A stretch of DNA of 64,000 nt from Tetrapyrgos nigripes (lineage: Eukaryota; Basidiomycota; Agaricomycetes; Agaricales; Campanellaceae): NCBI GenBank assembly GCA_013368315.1, contig JAACJM010000216.1:1-64000 (forward strand). The letters run 5' to 3'. The position numbers and the translations under genes are program-made. Below are positions 11,869 through 22,436 of the stretch, one piece after another. The notes under the pieces are model-generated. The model was not told the DNA's origin and searched no databases. It worked only from the letters and a program-made list of their open reading frames with translations. Every line of letters begins with the position of its first letter. Positions within the stretch are counted from its first letter, which is position 1.

Positions 11869-13020
11869 TCATGGACTTGGAATTCTGTACGATGAGGTGG
11901 CCTCTACGGGTGACGTAGGAAGACTCATCCCGCTGATCGATGGCGGAGTTGACATGTACTCGAGGTCGCTGGTTTCGGATAGGCTCGGAGACATGCTCCG
12001 GAGTTCTGGCATTGAACTCGGAGTTGGAGCCCTGGAGGGTAGTTCCATCCCTCCTAGTCCAATTGTTGCGTCTCGCTGCCAGTCGATTAGCTCGTCGTAC
12101 CTTCCATCCTCGTTTTGGAGATGAGGAGTTAGCCATTCCCATCCCGTCGAAGTTGTGCCAGGTGTTGGGCTTGCAACACAGCTGGATGGTAAGGATTGAG
12201 TGGTCATGCCATTGGGATGTGCAGGCTGTGAGCCACTTGGCATCTCGCTGCGGACTGCAGCAATGTGTTGTGCCAGTGAAAGAGTGCCTGTTGGGGCAAC
12301 GATGTTCAGTGCTGCTCTGAGTGGTTCCCCATAGATGTGTAGGGAATCCTTGGGATTCTGGAACCTCTCCCCAAGGTGCATTGCGCACTGGAGTATATCG
12401 GCAGCAGGATCCTGGGCAAGACAGTCGATAAGTGGAACAGGGGTCCTGGTGCCCTGAGGCTCCCTTGCACCTGACTCCGTCATTGTGGAGCCAAACACAC
12501 TTCCGAGTTCCGATGTGTTCACCAGGGTGCCCTCGTTCAAATCGGCATCTTCTTCCTGAACGCATGCCATATCGGCATCTGAACCGGTCTGAGTTCCGGG
12601 ATATTCACTGTTCCAACCATTCCAGTTACCAGCATCACCCCAACCATCAGAAGATGATTGAAGGTTGTTCCAATAGATCCGTTCCGTGAGAGTGCGTTTG
12701 GGACGAGGAGCAGGAGTAAGTGAAGTGAAGGAGGAAAGATCGGGATGAGACATGACAACATCTTCAAGAGTAGCAACAGTCTCACCAGATGGTCTAGTGC
12801 CAATATCGCGTGCAAGGTTGATAGCCCTTTTGGTACCTGTGAAGAAGGCGTCAAAAGGCTTTTCCGTTTCCATGAAGAATGGCTTACGGGTATCAACTGC
12901 AGCGGGCGTGTCGACAACGGTGACTGTGTGCATCATGGGAGACATATCACCATGAGCGAGATGTGCTTGGCCTTGTCTCTTGGCCTGTTCAGACTTTCCA
13001 GCTCGACCTCCTCGACGGAA
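11869..13020 (-). pseudogene. Copia-1 gag-pol linker region
   Basis: This lies in the same frame as gag and pol, between the TAA (13021-13023) and the TGA (11869-11871). Right after the TAA it reads FRRGGRAGKSEQAKRQGQAH, then a long acidic, Ser/Thr/Pro-rich segment with no recognised domain and no CCHC knuckle. Similar spacers between gag and the protease occur in basidiomycete copia elements. If translated, it would need readthrough or an intact source copy. Confidence 0.75.
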
Positions 13021-13893
13021 TTAAGCTTTTCCTTTGCCCTTTCCCTTGCCCTTTCCCTTGTTATTTCCATTAGAGCCGCTGGCTCCGTTAGCGCCGCTGC
13101 TGCTGCCACTAGGGCGCTGCTGCTGCTGCTGCTGGAAACTAGGGTTACCATCCTTTCGCTTGACAGCAGAAAGACGGTTGGCATGGGCTTTCCCAGAAGG
13201 CCCCTTGAAAGCTCCTTGGCGAGATTCCCAAATATTAACAATCTCAATCTGCAGTTCATCGAGACTTTGATTGTCGACCTCCTCAATAGTGCATTGAGTA
13301 TACTGGTTGATAAGATACTCATATCTGGGAGGAAGTTTGGAGATGATGAACATAACGATGAGGAAGTTGGCGACTTTCGTGAGGGAGGTGGCTGAGGTGT
13401 CGTCAGTAGGAATCCTGGCGGCACTAACCCTATCGAAATGCATGCGAATTAGCTCGATCGCAGCACTGGGATTAGCGTCGTTAGGAATGATGATAGAGGT
13501 AGCACGTTTGAAATCTGTGTAGATTGCAGAAACTCCAGGTTTCCCATAGGTCTTCTTGAGAAAGACCCAAATGGCCTTGGCAGTAGTCATTCCAAGCGTC
13601 TTCTGACGAACGGGAGGAGAGAGGCGAAGTTTGATAGACCCAATGGCCTTATCGTTCTTCTCATCCCAGTCAGCCTGTTTCTTTTGAGCCGTCGTGATAG
13701 CCTCAGATTGAGCCGCCGCGTCTTCAGCAGATAGAGGGGAAGCGGTACTCACTTTGGCATCACTGGGGCGATCAGAGCTAAGGACAGAACTAAGTCCAGT
13801 AGCCTGCAACCAGGCGAGAAGGATGTCAGCCCAGGTGTTGAAATCAACACTGGCGAAGACGGGTACAGTGGTCATCAGGACGTTGGAGGACAT
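13021..13893 (-). CDS. Copia-1 Gag
   Basis: This 290-aa ORF starts MSSNVLMTTVPVFASVDFNT and has the copia Gag (UBN2/DUF4219-like) layout: NTWADILLAWLQATGL near residue 20, AKAIWVFLKKTYGKPG near 105 and a helical middle. The C-terminus is low-complexity, with a poly-Gln run and a (GK)n tail, in place of a visible zinc knuckle. It ends at TAA 13021-13023, in frame with the downstream region. It would form virus-like particles in the cytoplasm. Whether the TAA is a lesion or lets Gag be made alone is open. Confidence 0.85.
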   Translation of the reverse strand: MSSNVLMTTVPVFASVDFNTWADILLAWLQATGLSSVLSSDRPSDAKVSTASPLSAEDAAAQSEAITTAQKKQADWDEKNDKAIGSIKLRLSPPVRQKTLGMTTAKAIWVFLKKTYGKPGVSAIYTDFKRATSIIIPNDANPSAAIELIRMHFDRVSAARIPTDDTSATSLTKVANFLIVMFIISKLPPRYEYLINQYTQCTIEEVDNQSLDELQIEIVNIWESRQGAFKGPSGKAHANRLSAVKRKDGNPSFQQQQQQRPSGSSSGANGASGSNGNNKGKGKGKGKGKA

Positions 13894-14198
13894 CTTTGAT
13901 AATATCTGTGGGAGTCAACTGTCAGCATTTATCCATATGCAGAATAAGAAGGCAGCATTAAATGCGCCATGTGAAAGTGAAGAAAGGCAGCGATGAACGC
14001 GCCATGACAGTGACTACTCCCCTAGATTGTCAACAACTGCAGCTGGACATTAGTCCTGCGCTGTTGGACATATTGTCAAGCCATTAAAGGCGATGCAGGC
14101 TGCCACAAAGGGCGCCACAGGCAGCCATGAAGGCGCCATCCAGGTAGTATGCGAAGTCTATGGTTTGCAGCCATTGAAGGCGCTCCCAAGGGCCTTCG
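13894..14198 (-). other. Copia-1 leader between PBS and gag
   Basis: This is the untranslated leader. It holds repeated GCAGCCAT-(T/G)-AAGGCGC-like units, several including the palindrome GGCGCC, and no supportable gene. Confidence 0.5.
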
Positions 14199-14210
14199 GG
14201 GCCCATAACC
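14199..14210 (-). promoter_or_regulatory. Copia-1 primer-binding site (initiator tRNA-Met half)
   Basis: Immediately inside the 5' LTR the element strand reads GGTTATGGGCCC. It is complementary to GGGCCCAUAACC, the anticodon stem-loop of eukaryotic initiator tRNA-Met. This is the half-tRNA priming arrangement known from Drosophila copia. The same sequence is found in Copia-2. Confidence 0.8.
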
Positions 14211-14578
14211 TGTTAAGCAGGCATGGTACGGCTTGTACACTACTAAACGCAGTGGCAACTACGCAACTTACCTGTGGATAAAGAGTAGCTTGTAAGGCTA
14301 GTTAGAGGCTTGTAGAGCGATGAGGGTTAAGTATGAAACTTGTTTTTTGGAGGACTATTTACCAGTCCTTATATACCTTTAAGGAGGTACAAATACATGT
14401 AAACTAATACTAGAGTAACAATAAGATTTTATTGTACTGGATAGAACAATGCTGGTTTCGTACACTATTGTCGTACTACACTTTATTGTCTATATAATCT
14501 TATTGTTCTATATATAACTACTACTATTGTTCTACATAGAATACGTTGATGGCTGCAACTGAATGCGCCAATTCAACA
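14211..14578 (-). repeat. Copia-1 5' LTR
   Basis: This is the partner of 7492-7859, 368 bp. The TSD ACAGC follows at 14579-14583. Confidence 0.95.
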
Positions 14579-14785
14579 ACAGCGGCCTGCACTAGCATAT
14601 TGTAAGATGGGAAGGGGAATGGGAAGTCTTACCAGGCCTTTGATGAAGCTGTTGCGGAAATGACCCACTGTGAGATTGAGAATGACGAGATTCTGTATCA
14701 GGGAACATGGAATCAAAGTAGAACGGAAGAAACGCACACCAAGATTGTAGAGTAGCTAAAGTATCTCAGCCTGCAACACCCTCAA

Positions 14786-17700
14786 TCACTCTACATTTCT
14801 CGCCATCTCCTTATCCCCTACTTGTACATCTCCCCTGAAGCTAGCCCTCAAATACCCACCCAACGCCCCCCTCACTTCATCTCTTGCATATAGAAGTGAG
14901 ACTAGGAGTTTCGCCAACAAGACGGGCAGAGGTGGGGGCTTCGTCTCCCGTGCGTTTGAGGGTTGGGGACGATCCAGACTCAAACTCAGACAAACGTTGA
15001 CGCTGTTGCACCCTACGTATAAACGCATTCTCCAATGAAAAAGGAAGTGCCGTATACTTCTCTACGTCCACCGGTTCTCTTCCCATCCCTAATAAAGACC
15101 CGAGCGACCCAAAATCAAGTCTCACCAAAGCCCACAACACCTTAACCCTCTGTACCTGCCCTGTCGGCTTTGTGAAGAATTTGTATTATGACATGAGGAG
15201 GTTGTCGATGATGATTAGGGTGGAGAGTTTGAGCGGGATAGAAGGGAGAACTGGGATTAACCAACGCGGTAGGGATGAAGGCAACACCGCTGACAACGAG
15301 GAAAAGGCCCACGCCGTAAATTCCCCTTGAAACACTAATACGACCCCCGATGTTACAGCCCTCTCAATCCCCCCTCCTATACCTCTGAACTGCGCTAGAC
15401 TTTCCTTCTCTCTGGGCATCGAAAGACACATCAGCAAAAATACAAGTGAACTTTTCCAGACTTCCGAAGACTTTTTGTCACTTTTTGTCGCTTTTTGTCG
15501 CTTTTTGTACCTTTTCCAGGAGAGGACTTTTTTGGGACTTTTTTTGGAGTACTTTTTTGGGACTTTTACTTACTGAAGTACTTTTGATCGGCTTTTTACA
15601 GCCTTTGACTCACCCGAGGACTTTTCCAGGACTTTTTTTGCAGTACTTTTGGACTTTTACTTACCAAAGTACTTTTTCATCGGCCTTTTACTTCTGCAGG
15701 CCGCCGCTGAGGGTAGAGTATGTACATGCATGCATATGCAATAAATGTGCTGCGTAGAACATTGCAAGGAATTACTACTAGCAGAAAGGCAGGCAAGTCA
15801 GAAACGTGTGGATCCTGGATGAATTTCTACATGAAGGGAGATTTGAGGAACAAGCAATAAGAAGGGGATGAATGGGACGCCCACATATTTGAACAGAACA
15901 GTGGATAGGGGGGTGGGGGCGTGAGAGTAGAGCGTAAAAAAAGGGCAAGAGAGCGAAACGACGATGACGCGACATGTTGTCTTGGAGGTAAGTGGGGAAA
16001 TGAGACATTGGCAAATACGTGTTAGTGTAAATTCTGTATCGCAGCGCTAAGCAAGTAGTGTTGATGTCATTGAGAAGAACATGAGGCTGGTCATAGAGGA
16101 GAGTCAGAAAGAAAGTGGGGGAGGGCTCGAAGGACAACAACAACGACATGGGGGATATGAAGGTATCGACGGTAACAGCGAACTCTGGCGAAAATTTTGT
16201 GCGGCCGTCACGGTCCTGGGGAGTTTAAAACTCCGCCAGCCACCATTACAGTTGCGGTCACATGCTATTCGTTTTGTCAACTCTTCTTCCTTCACGACCA
16301 CTTCCTTTGTCTCTCAAAATTCTTCTTACTGTCCCGCTAGCCTTTCCGTTTGCCTTTGTAAGTCACTCAATGTCTAAAGTATGTCTAGCTCTGTCTTCTG
16401 GGCTACTGACTCACACTGACAACTTAATTTTTAGGCCACGCTCTGTAGAGTTGGGATGATTATGGGAATATCGGGCAAGGTTTTTGAAGTAGCGCTCACA
16501 GTTTGAAGGAGTAGTCGTGAACTGGTCATTGCTTCAAGACTCTGGGTGCGTTTCTTACAGTTTCTTCGAGACTCGGCTTGATCTAACTACACCGCACAGA
16601 ATATTTCGTCACCCGGGCGGTATCCATTGAAGATGTTCTTTCCCCCTCTGTATGTACACAGGCCTACTAGTCTGATCACATTGTCTTCTTAGGAAAGGTG
16701 TGGAATTTGTATGTATCCAACTAGTATAATCCTTTCTGTGTGTATGTACCTACATATGTACCATGAAATATATGTGCTTTCAGGCTACTTTTACTGGGTT
16801 TTTTGAGGTACGCGAACCAAGTTTTCACTGCCTAATTGCCATCTTTCACAGTGTCTTTTTTCATACTTTTTTGTGTACTTTTTGCGGACTTTTCAGAAGC
16901 CGGTTTGACTTTTATTTGACTTCCATAAGCGATTGGACTTGCCTTTTGAAAGTCATCGGGGTAGTCGCAAAAGTATGGAAAAAGTCGTAAAAAGTCAAAA
17001 TAAGTTCAAAAAAGCCGACTTGTATTTTTACTGATGCAGGTAATGAGGTAGGAAGAGAGGTAGGCTGGGATGTAGATGCGTAGAGTTCAGAGGGGGCTAT
17101 TATAGGTATTAGAGTTGGTAGACATGTATAGGGCGACAATGAAAGAAAGAGAGTGTGGGAGATGTATTTGGGTAGACGAGAAGGAAAACACGCTGCCATC
17201 GACCAAGGACTGGTTTGAGAAGGGAGGTTGTGTGCTGAGGCAAAGAAGACGAAGACAAAATTATGAGAAGGGGTTGTGAAGTGGAGGAAGCCTGGAGACT
17301 GAGACTGGACCAAGACTGGACTGAGATGCGGACAAGGACACCGACGTGTAAGAAAACGAGGGTGAGGAAGGCCGTTGGATGGAAAGCGAAACTCGTAGAG
17401 GAAGCACATCGCCTCCAACATCAAATGCAGGATATCCACGCAGTAGAGGAGGGAAAAGTGCATCATTAGGGAGAGCTTCGGTGCCTTTGCGTCTTCGTTG
17501 GATCTTCCCCACTCTCACCACCTTCCCCATCTCTTCCCCAATACTCATTGTCATTATCACTGTTCCTTCAGACAACAACTCAATCAGCACCTGCCCAACC
17601 TCCACCCACTCTATGCCCTTCAGTCCCAATGCTACTGTGTCGTCATCTCCCTATAAAACCTCCCTCACAACTTTAACGGAGTCTCCCAATTGGGTGCATT
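14786..17700 (-). pseudogene. Gene C, copy 1: unrecognised gene split by a TIR element
   Basis: The minus-strand reading has plausible coding segments shared with C2. Around 17629-17400 is GIEWVEVGQVLIELLSEG followed by LPNDALFPPLLRGYPAFDVG. At 15437-15186 is a hydrophobic segment (AFSSLSAVLPSSLPRWLIPV) ending LSTLIIIDNLLMS, and at 15140-14786 is ALVRLDFGSLGSLLGMGREP. A TAA follows LLMS in both copies, so that stop may lie in an intron or mark old decay. The CATCAG element at 15429-17036 cuts the gene. The family is not recognised. The hydrophobic stretch suggests a membrane protein, which is only an inference. Confidence 0.35.
15429..17036. mobile_element. CATCAG-type TIR element 1
   Basis: The ends are CATCAGCAAAAATACAAGT on the left and, inverted, CATCAGTAAAAATACAAGT on the right. 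The insertion is flanked by CA (15427-15428) and CA (17037-17038). The matching locus in C2 (about 56070) reads GAAAGACAGGTAATG uninterrupted, giving the empty site and a 2-bp duplication. Both subtermini are packed with ACTTTT/AAAAGT motifs. The interior has open frames on the minus strand (for example 15778-16149) but no transposase I recognise, so it is probably non-autonomous. The superfamily is unassigned. Confidence 0.8.
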
Positions 17701-17960
17701 GATGGTGAGGGAAAGGAGAGTTGAGGTAAGGGATTTGACCAGGTCTACTTCAGAGACAGGTGGTGTTTCCACATCTGGCATTTTCTTTGAGGCATTGGTG
17801 GTGGGTGGTATGGGAGACGAAGGAAAAGGAAACCCCCAGTTACGTAAATGGTGTAATTATGGTCGCCCAGTTCGCGTTGGAAGACTTACATCTCTAAATT
17901 TCTGGGTGTTAGAGCAAAAACTTGAAGGTGGCACGAATTGAAGTTTTGTTTCAACACACT

Positions 17961-18293
17961 TGTGCGCTTCGTAGATAGGTAACGTTTCGTTCCAGACTCC
18001 AACTCGACCATGTAACGGCTAGTGGGAAATTTCCCTCATCTTATCTTTTCGTCTTCTCGTACCCGTACATCGATTGATTTCACTTCTACTAGCCATGAAC
18101 GTATCTCTGTACGTACGGATTTTACTCTTTTCTCTTTTCTTTTGCCACAGCAACACACTAATACTAGCATCATTGATTCATTTGATAGTGATTTACAAGC
18201 ATCTCTTGACTTGAACACGTACCCAAAAACGGTCTCTCTCTTACTCGGAGTGTCGATGTCGATCATGAAGCTTGTCGGTGCCACTTCTACCTC
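17961..18293. other. Upstream region of the 18294-19007 gene
   Basis: This may contain a 5' exon. An ATG at 18093 followed by a donor (GTATCT) and an acceptor (GCCACAG near 18150) would read into SIIDSFDSDLQASLDLN. How it joins the next exon is unresolved. Confidence 0.25.
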
Positions 18294-19007
18294 TAGTCAC
18301 AGTGGGGGTTGGCAACCAAATCTACGTCCACATCTGCATCTATCGCTTTCTCTGCAATTGGTAATCAACCTGAACATACGCAAACGCACACGCGCACTCG
18401 AGCACGTACCCGAAGTATCCTAGGCCTCAAGGCCAAGCCCCAGCCAATCATCGTCCCCACTGCTACAGCCAGACCAGTCGTACGCATAGAGCTCGTAGAA
18501 TCCACCTCCTCATGGCCAGATTATAGACCTCTGGACGATGTTCCCCCGATCGCTGGGGCTCTTACTTTCCCATCTTCCTCGAGCTCTTTGACCACTCTAC
18601 CTCCAAACGAACACGTTTACACCCCCATCCCCATCCCCACCACACCCACACCCGCACCTGAATACGTCCTAGGCTGGGAACTCCCTTCCCGCGAAGCATA
18701 CTACAACAAGTACATTCGCTCTATGTACCCCGGGCCTGAGCTGCAAGGGATGAAAGATATCCATGGATGGCATGAAGAGGTGACGTTGAAGAAGTGGAGG
18801 GTGAGATATGGGAGGGAGGGGTTTAGTGATTGCGTCCCCCGTCGCACACGTACTTCCGACGGGAGGTTCATTCTCGTTATTGGGTCTAATGCAAGTAGGA
18901 ATGAGATCAATGTAATTATGAGGGAGGAGACTATTGCTGCTTCGAAGGATTTTTTGAGACGGAAGGGCAGGGGGAGCCGAGGTGGATTAGGCACGTTTAG
19001 GGACTGA
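18294..19007 (+). CDS. Hypothetical protein
   Basis: This open frame of more than 230 codons has a biased but protein-like composition. It has a Ser/Thr-rich start, a His-Thr-Arg stretch (HTQTHTRTRARTR), a Pro-rich linker (YTPIPIPTTPTPAPEY) and a more ordered C-terminal part with GWELPSREAYYNKYIRSMYP and HGWHEEVTLKKWRVRYGRE. It ends LGTFRD and a stop at 19007. No in-frame ATG lies at the left end. The frame opens right after a TAG that also makes a splice acceptor (TCTAG), so an upstream exon is likely. It is not duplicated in the window. No domain is recognised. Confidence 0.5.
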
Positions 19008-19277
19008 AAAAAGGGAAGCGCAGTGGAGGGGAGGGCACGATGGGGTTTGAGATAAGGGAGGTTACTGAGGGGGGGTGTAATATGGTTCACTGGAGGATGG
19101 GGGGGAGGGCGAAAGGGGGGGGGATCACCACTAATTCTTAATATTAATGCTGTGTTGATGGCTTTACTGTGTAGCTATACACTGTGCGACGAGTGTCGAG
19201 AGTCCATCAATTTTATCCTTAGAGTCACTACTCCCATCACGAACAACGTACTTTGATGTATGAGGAATCTGACGATA

Positions 19278-21090
19278 TCAAAACATCTGTTTGACGACTT
19301 CATTCCAAATCGCTAGTGGATTGTTGACGCTGCAAAAGTAGGTGGGCGTGGGGAAAACGAAAGAAACGAAAGAAATGGTACGAAAGTCAGCGAAATGAAA
19401 AGAAGAGAGAGCAAGTTGAGTACTTACATTTCAGCAGTTAGCGGCATATTCAAATCAGCCGGGTGGTCTTGCCATTCTGAGAAAACATCATGTCGTCAGT
19501 GTTCGAAGAGCATTTGACGACTCGGATGAAGGGAGAAGGTCGGATCTTCAACGCCAAATGCTAGTCTCCATGTAAGGCCTACTATACCTTGGACCTTTCT
19601 ATAGAGATTCATAATGGATACGAGTAGTTGACAAAGGGGGAAAAAGAAAGAAACAGCACTCACAAGATAGGCTGATTAAGTGGGTGGTCCTTGAGTCCAG
19701 CGGCCTAAGGACATGCATAAGTTCTACCCACGCAGTCGAAGTTCGACGGAACGTACCTTCGCTTCATCATAAAACGAAAACCCATTTGTCGACTCGCCAC
19801 CGGCAGTACCTACATTGGATATTTTAGTCAATCAGTGGTCTTCTCGAGTCGAGATCAAGAATATTCGCGGGTCATATAGGAGGGAGTACCCACCACAATA
19901 TTGCTGTTGAATACCTTTTCGGCCACCCAGAACAACGGTCTTTGCGCCTTCTTCTTTCGCCATTGTTACCTACCGTCGCAACAATTTGTAAGTTAAGCAC
20001 AATCTCCTTTTCCCCCCTTTTTTGTGGGGTTTCGATTAAGAGAGAACACGTACAGCAAAGAGAGCGCAAGAACTTGCACATCGCCCGTTCGATACAAGGA
20101 CGACTTTGTTACCTTCGAATAAAGCTTCATCCGGAGGTGGTGCGGGCCAGTTAATGGGAGGACATTCGCTTCCAAGCCTACGAGATCATCGTTGTCAGGT
20201 CAAAACGCGAAAGCAGACGCGTGGCACCCGCCCTCCACAGTGTAATAGTACCCACCTCTGCGAAAACGCATCCTCATGTCCATTAATCATCTCCTTCACC
20301 GCAGGATCCATATAATCAAAATCGGCCGCAAAAGGCACGTTACTAGCGTTCGTGAAGTGGATAGGATTATAAGCGGATTGACCGTCTGGATCGGTATTGT
20401 TGTGGATGATGGCTTTGAGGATAAGTTGGGCTAGGGGGTTAGCGCGTAGTTTGGTGTCGAGGATGGCTTGGGGTTCGGTGGTCTTTTTGGGACCGGCGAG
20501 CTGGTCGATGTTAGTTGATTAGTATTGAAGTCAGTATCATCGAGTAGGACGTACGATTCGATGAAGCCACTAGTAAACGACGAATCGTTAGATTGCTTTC
20601 TGTGATCATAACGATAGAGACTTCACTCACAGCTGCTGTGCACATTACGCCTCCTCCATTATTGGTCTATTAAATAGAAAGAGTGAGTTAGCACATCCCT
20701 AACAAAAAGACAGACATACCAAATCTACAATCAGCTGTTTCGCCCCCTTCGACTTCAACCCCATCAATCCATGCAAAAGAGCACGTTGCAAGTCCGCTTC
20801 ACCACTGAAACTACCTAAAGCCAATACACCTGTAATCCCATCATCGAGCATGAAAAATTCAGACTGAGCCGAATTGCCTGATATATTTTGTGAAGGGGGT
20901 GTCAGAGAAGGAGGAAAGACGACGTTGGATACAAGTGCCTGGTCATGCATGACGTTGACTCCGCGTTTGGACTTGGAGGAGGGGGAGTTGCTAGATGCCG
21001 AGCCTGCGAGGCGAGGCATGAACTGTTTGGTGACTCGTCTGATGGTCGGGGTGTCTGGGTACGAGTCAACAGAGTTGTCGGTTGCCGAGT
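19278..21090 (-). CDS. S41-family peptidase-like gene, 5' part missing
   Basis: Coding exons were traced by splice sites and family motifs (minus strand): about 21088-20720, 20666-20631, 20569-20555, 20500-20256, 20177-20054, 19969-19894, 19809-19757, 19704-19664, 19598-about 19530, 19476-19428 and 19329-19278. They keep phase and read GVLALGSFS, KQLIVDL|TNNGGGVMCTAA|WLHRI|LAGPKKTTEPQA, then NKVVLVSNGRCASSCALFA, whose SNGRCASSC carries the putative nucleophile Ser. They end with GLTWRLAFGVEDP, WQDHPADLNMPLTAE and VNNPLAIWNEVVKQMF. This matches fungal S41/tail-specific protease-like secreted proteins, usually 600-750 aa. The N-terminal half, including any signal peptide, was not found upstream of 21090, where stops intervene. 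It is either truncated or has an exon I missed. The 15-nt exon is unusual. Confidence 0.75.
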
Positions 21091-21179
21091 CGTCAGTGAA
21101 TGCAATACATAATCATGAACACCAGATGTCAGTGTCTGTGATGTCTATCATAGTATTGGGTCCGATACGAGCTCGATAG

Positions 21180-21655
21180 GGTAGCTGTCTGGTGTTTAGA
21201 ACAAATAATAGTATCATAAAAGGGGAAAAGCCAACCGTGATCGTGTCTGCCAAGGACTGGTTTACACGCCCTCTATGGTACTAATGGCATTTGCGGTGAC
21301 ATTGTCGGCTCAAACCTATGTGCCTAACACTGATCGTTCTACCAGTCAAGCTGCACCAACCAAGACAGTCGAGATAGTTGTAGTCTAGGCTCCTTGGGAT
21401 GGCATATGTTGGGAATATGTAGTGCTCTGCGGAGCGGAGCTGACAACTACAGTGGGGGGAACTGAAGACGTTTGAAGGATAGATTTCCTGGTGACAGATT
21501 GTGAGGTCGTGAAAGCCTTGGATTAATCTGATTTATTCTGCTGTCTAAGGTACGTCTTTATGTTCCTACGTCGTCTTCACGACTCTTAATTGTTCCTCTC
21601 TTCCTGCCAGTGCCAGAAGCCTTGATCTAAATGTGAGAAAGGACAGGTCTACGAG
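21180..21655. other. Intergenic
   Basis: I see no gene or repeat that can be supported here. Confidence 0.4.
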
Positions 21656-21917
21656 AGGAATGTTTCTGTCAAGTCTTTTCCTATGTCTGAATAAATATCT
21701 GTTTGGGCATTGTAACAAAGTCGAGACGTAGTCCAAATTCTGTCCAAGTTCTGTCCAAGTCAGGTGACTTTGTCAAAGAAGCCCAGAAGATTGTAAGTGA
21801 TGGGATCATTGATGCAGTTAGAACCAACACGAGGCAAATTTAGTCTTTCGCGCAGCCAATCAAGACTGGTTCACGTGCATTGGACACTTTTCTGTGCTTC
21901 TGCGCTCAGTCCCCATC
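21656..21917 (+). promoter_or_regulatory. NLR1 upstream region, shared with NLR2
   Basis: This is homologous to 32140-32439. The shared core includes GTCCAAGTCAGGTGACTTTG and the ATTGATGCAGTTA and TAGTCTTTCG phrases, kept in order with scattered differences. It is the probable promoter and 5' UTR of both NLR genes. No TATA box was identified with confidence. Confidence 0.45.
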
Positions 21918-22328
21918 ATGTCTCGACACAGCAGAAGCACCCCAAAAGATCCATTCCAAGGAAGCAGAAATAGTCCCACTGGACTAGGATACAGCAGAAT
22001 TGTTTCACCAAACATTAGTACTACAACTGGCAGTTTTGCTAGTCAAAGGGCCCAGAATTTTGCAACGCCAGGTTTCTACCGCAAGAACACAAAACAACTC
22101 ATCTCCAGACGTGCAGATCTTCTGGCCCGTAGGAAAATCAACAGCACATCCCTATCAAGGGATCTTTCTCCTGATAGGATGTTAGTGGATGAGGCCCCTA
22201 ATGAGGGAATCAATCTTTCAAAAAGACCAGACAATTCTGATGAGAGACTGTCATTGATGCAATCAGGTGAAGGTGTGTTATTATACAACTAGCTAACCAT
22301 GTCAAAAGTTAATTACTACAAAATGTAG

Positions 22329-22436
22329 TGCAATTACCACCTCCATCTTTAAATTTCTTCCCGCATGCATCAAATTTCTGCGTAGGAACCATTAACAATG
22401 CTGGAAGAGATATTGTGCAGACCACTAACAATTATA
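22329..22436 (+). other. NLR1 exon 2: Asn-rich N-terminal motif
   Basis: A 108-nt exon bounded by GT-AG introns encodes only FFPHASNF...TINNAGRDIVQTTNNY. The same exon in NLR2 (32647-32769) is conserved. Related N-terminal motifs precede NACHT in many basidiomycete NLRs. Confidence 0.7.

Larger units (their letters stand above)
7492..14578 (-). mobile_element. Copia-1, complete Ty1/copia LTR retrotransposon
   Basis: Two 368-bp LTRs (7492-7859 and 14211-14578) differ at one position by eye. The flanks carry a perfect 5-bp target duplication, ACAGC (7487-7491 and 14579-14583). The LTR reads TGTTGAATTG...CTTAACA on the element strand. A primer-binding site adjoins the 5' LTR at 14199-14210 and a polypurine tract (AAGGGGGAG) adjoins the 3' LTR at 7860-7868. 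Gag, protease, integrase, reverse transcriptase and RNase H lie in one reading frame broken by three stops. The near-identical LTRs indicate a recent insertion. Confidence 0.95.
14604..17960. repeat. Block C1, right part
   Basis: This matches 55253-57300 with the CATCAG element (15429-17036) inserted. C2 also has an extra segment, about 56280-56660, that looks like an internal tandem duplication absent here. The similarity fades after about 17880. Confidence 0.8.

Noticed and set aside
12745..13424. Plus- and minus-strand open frames over Copia-1 gag (for example 12745-13395 plus, 12933-13424 minus)
   Set aside because: They overlap the gag frame, which has the expected copia domain and position. 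The alternatives show only biased shadow composition.
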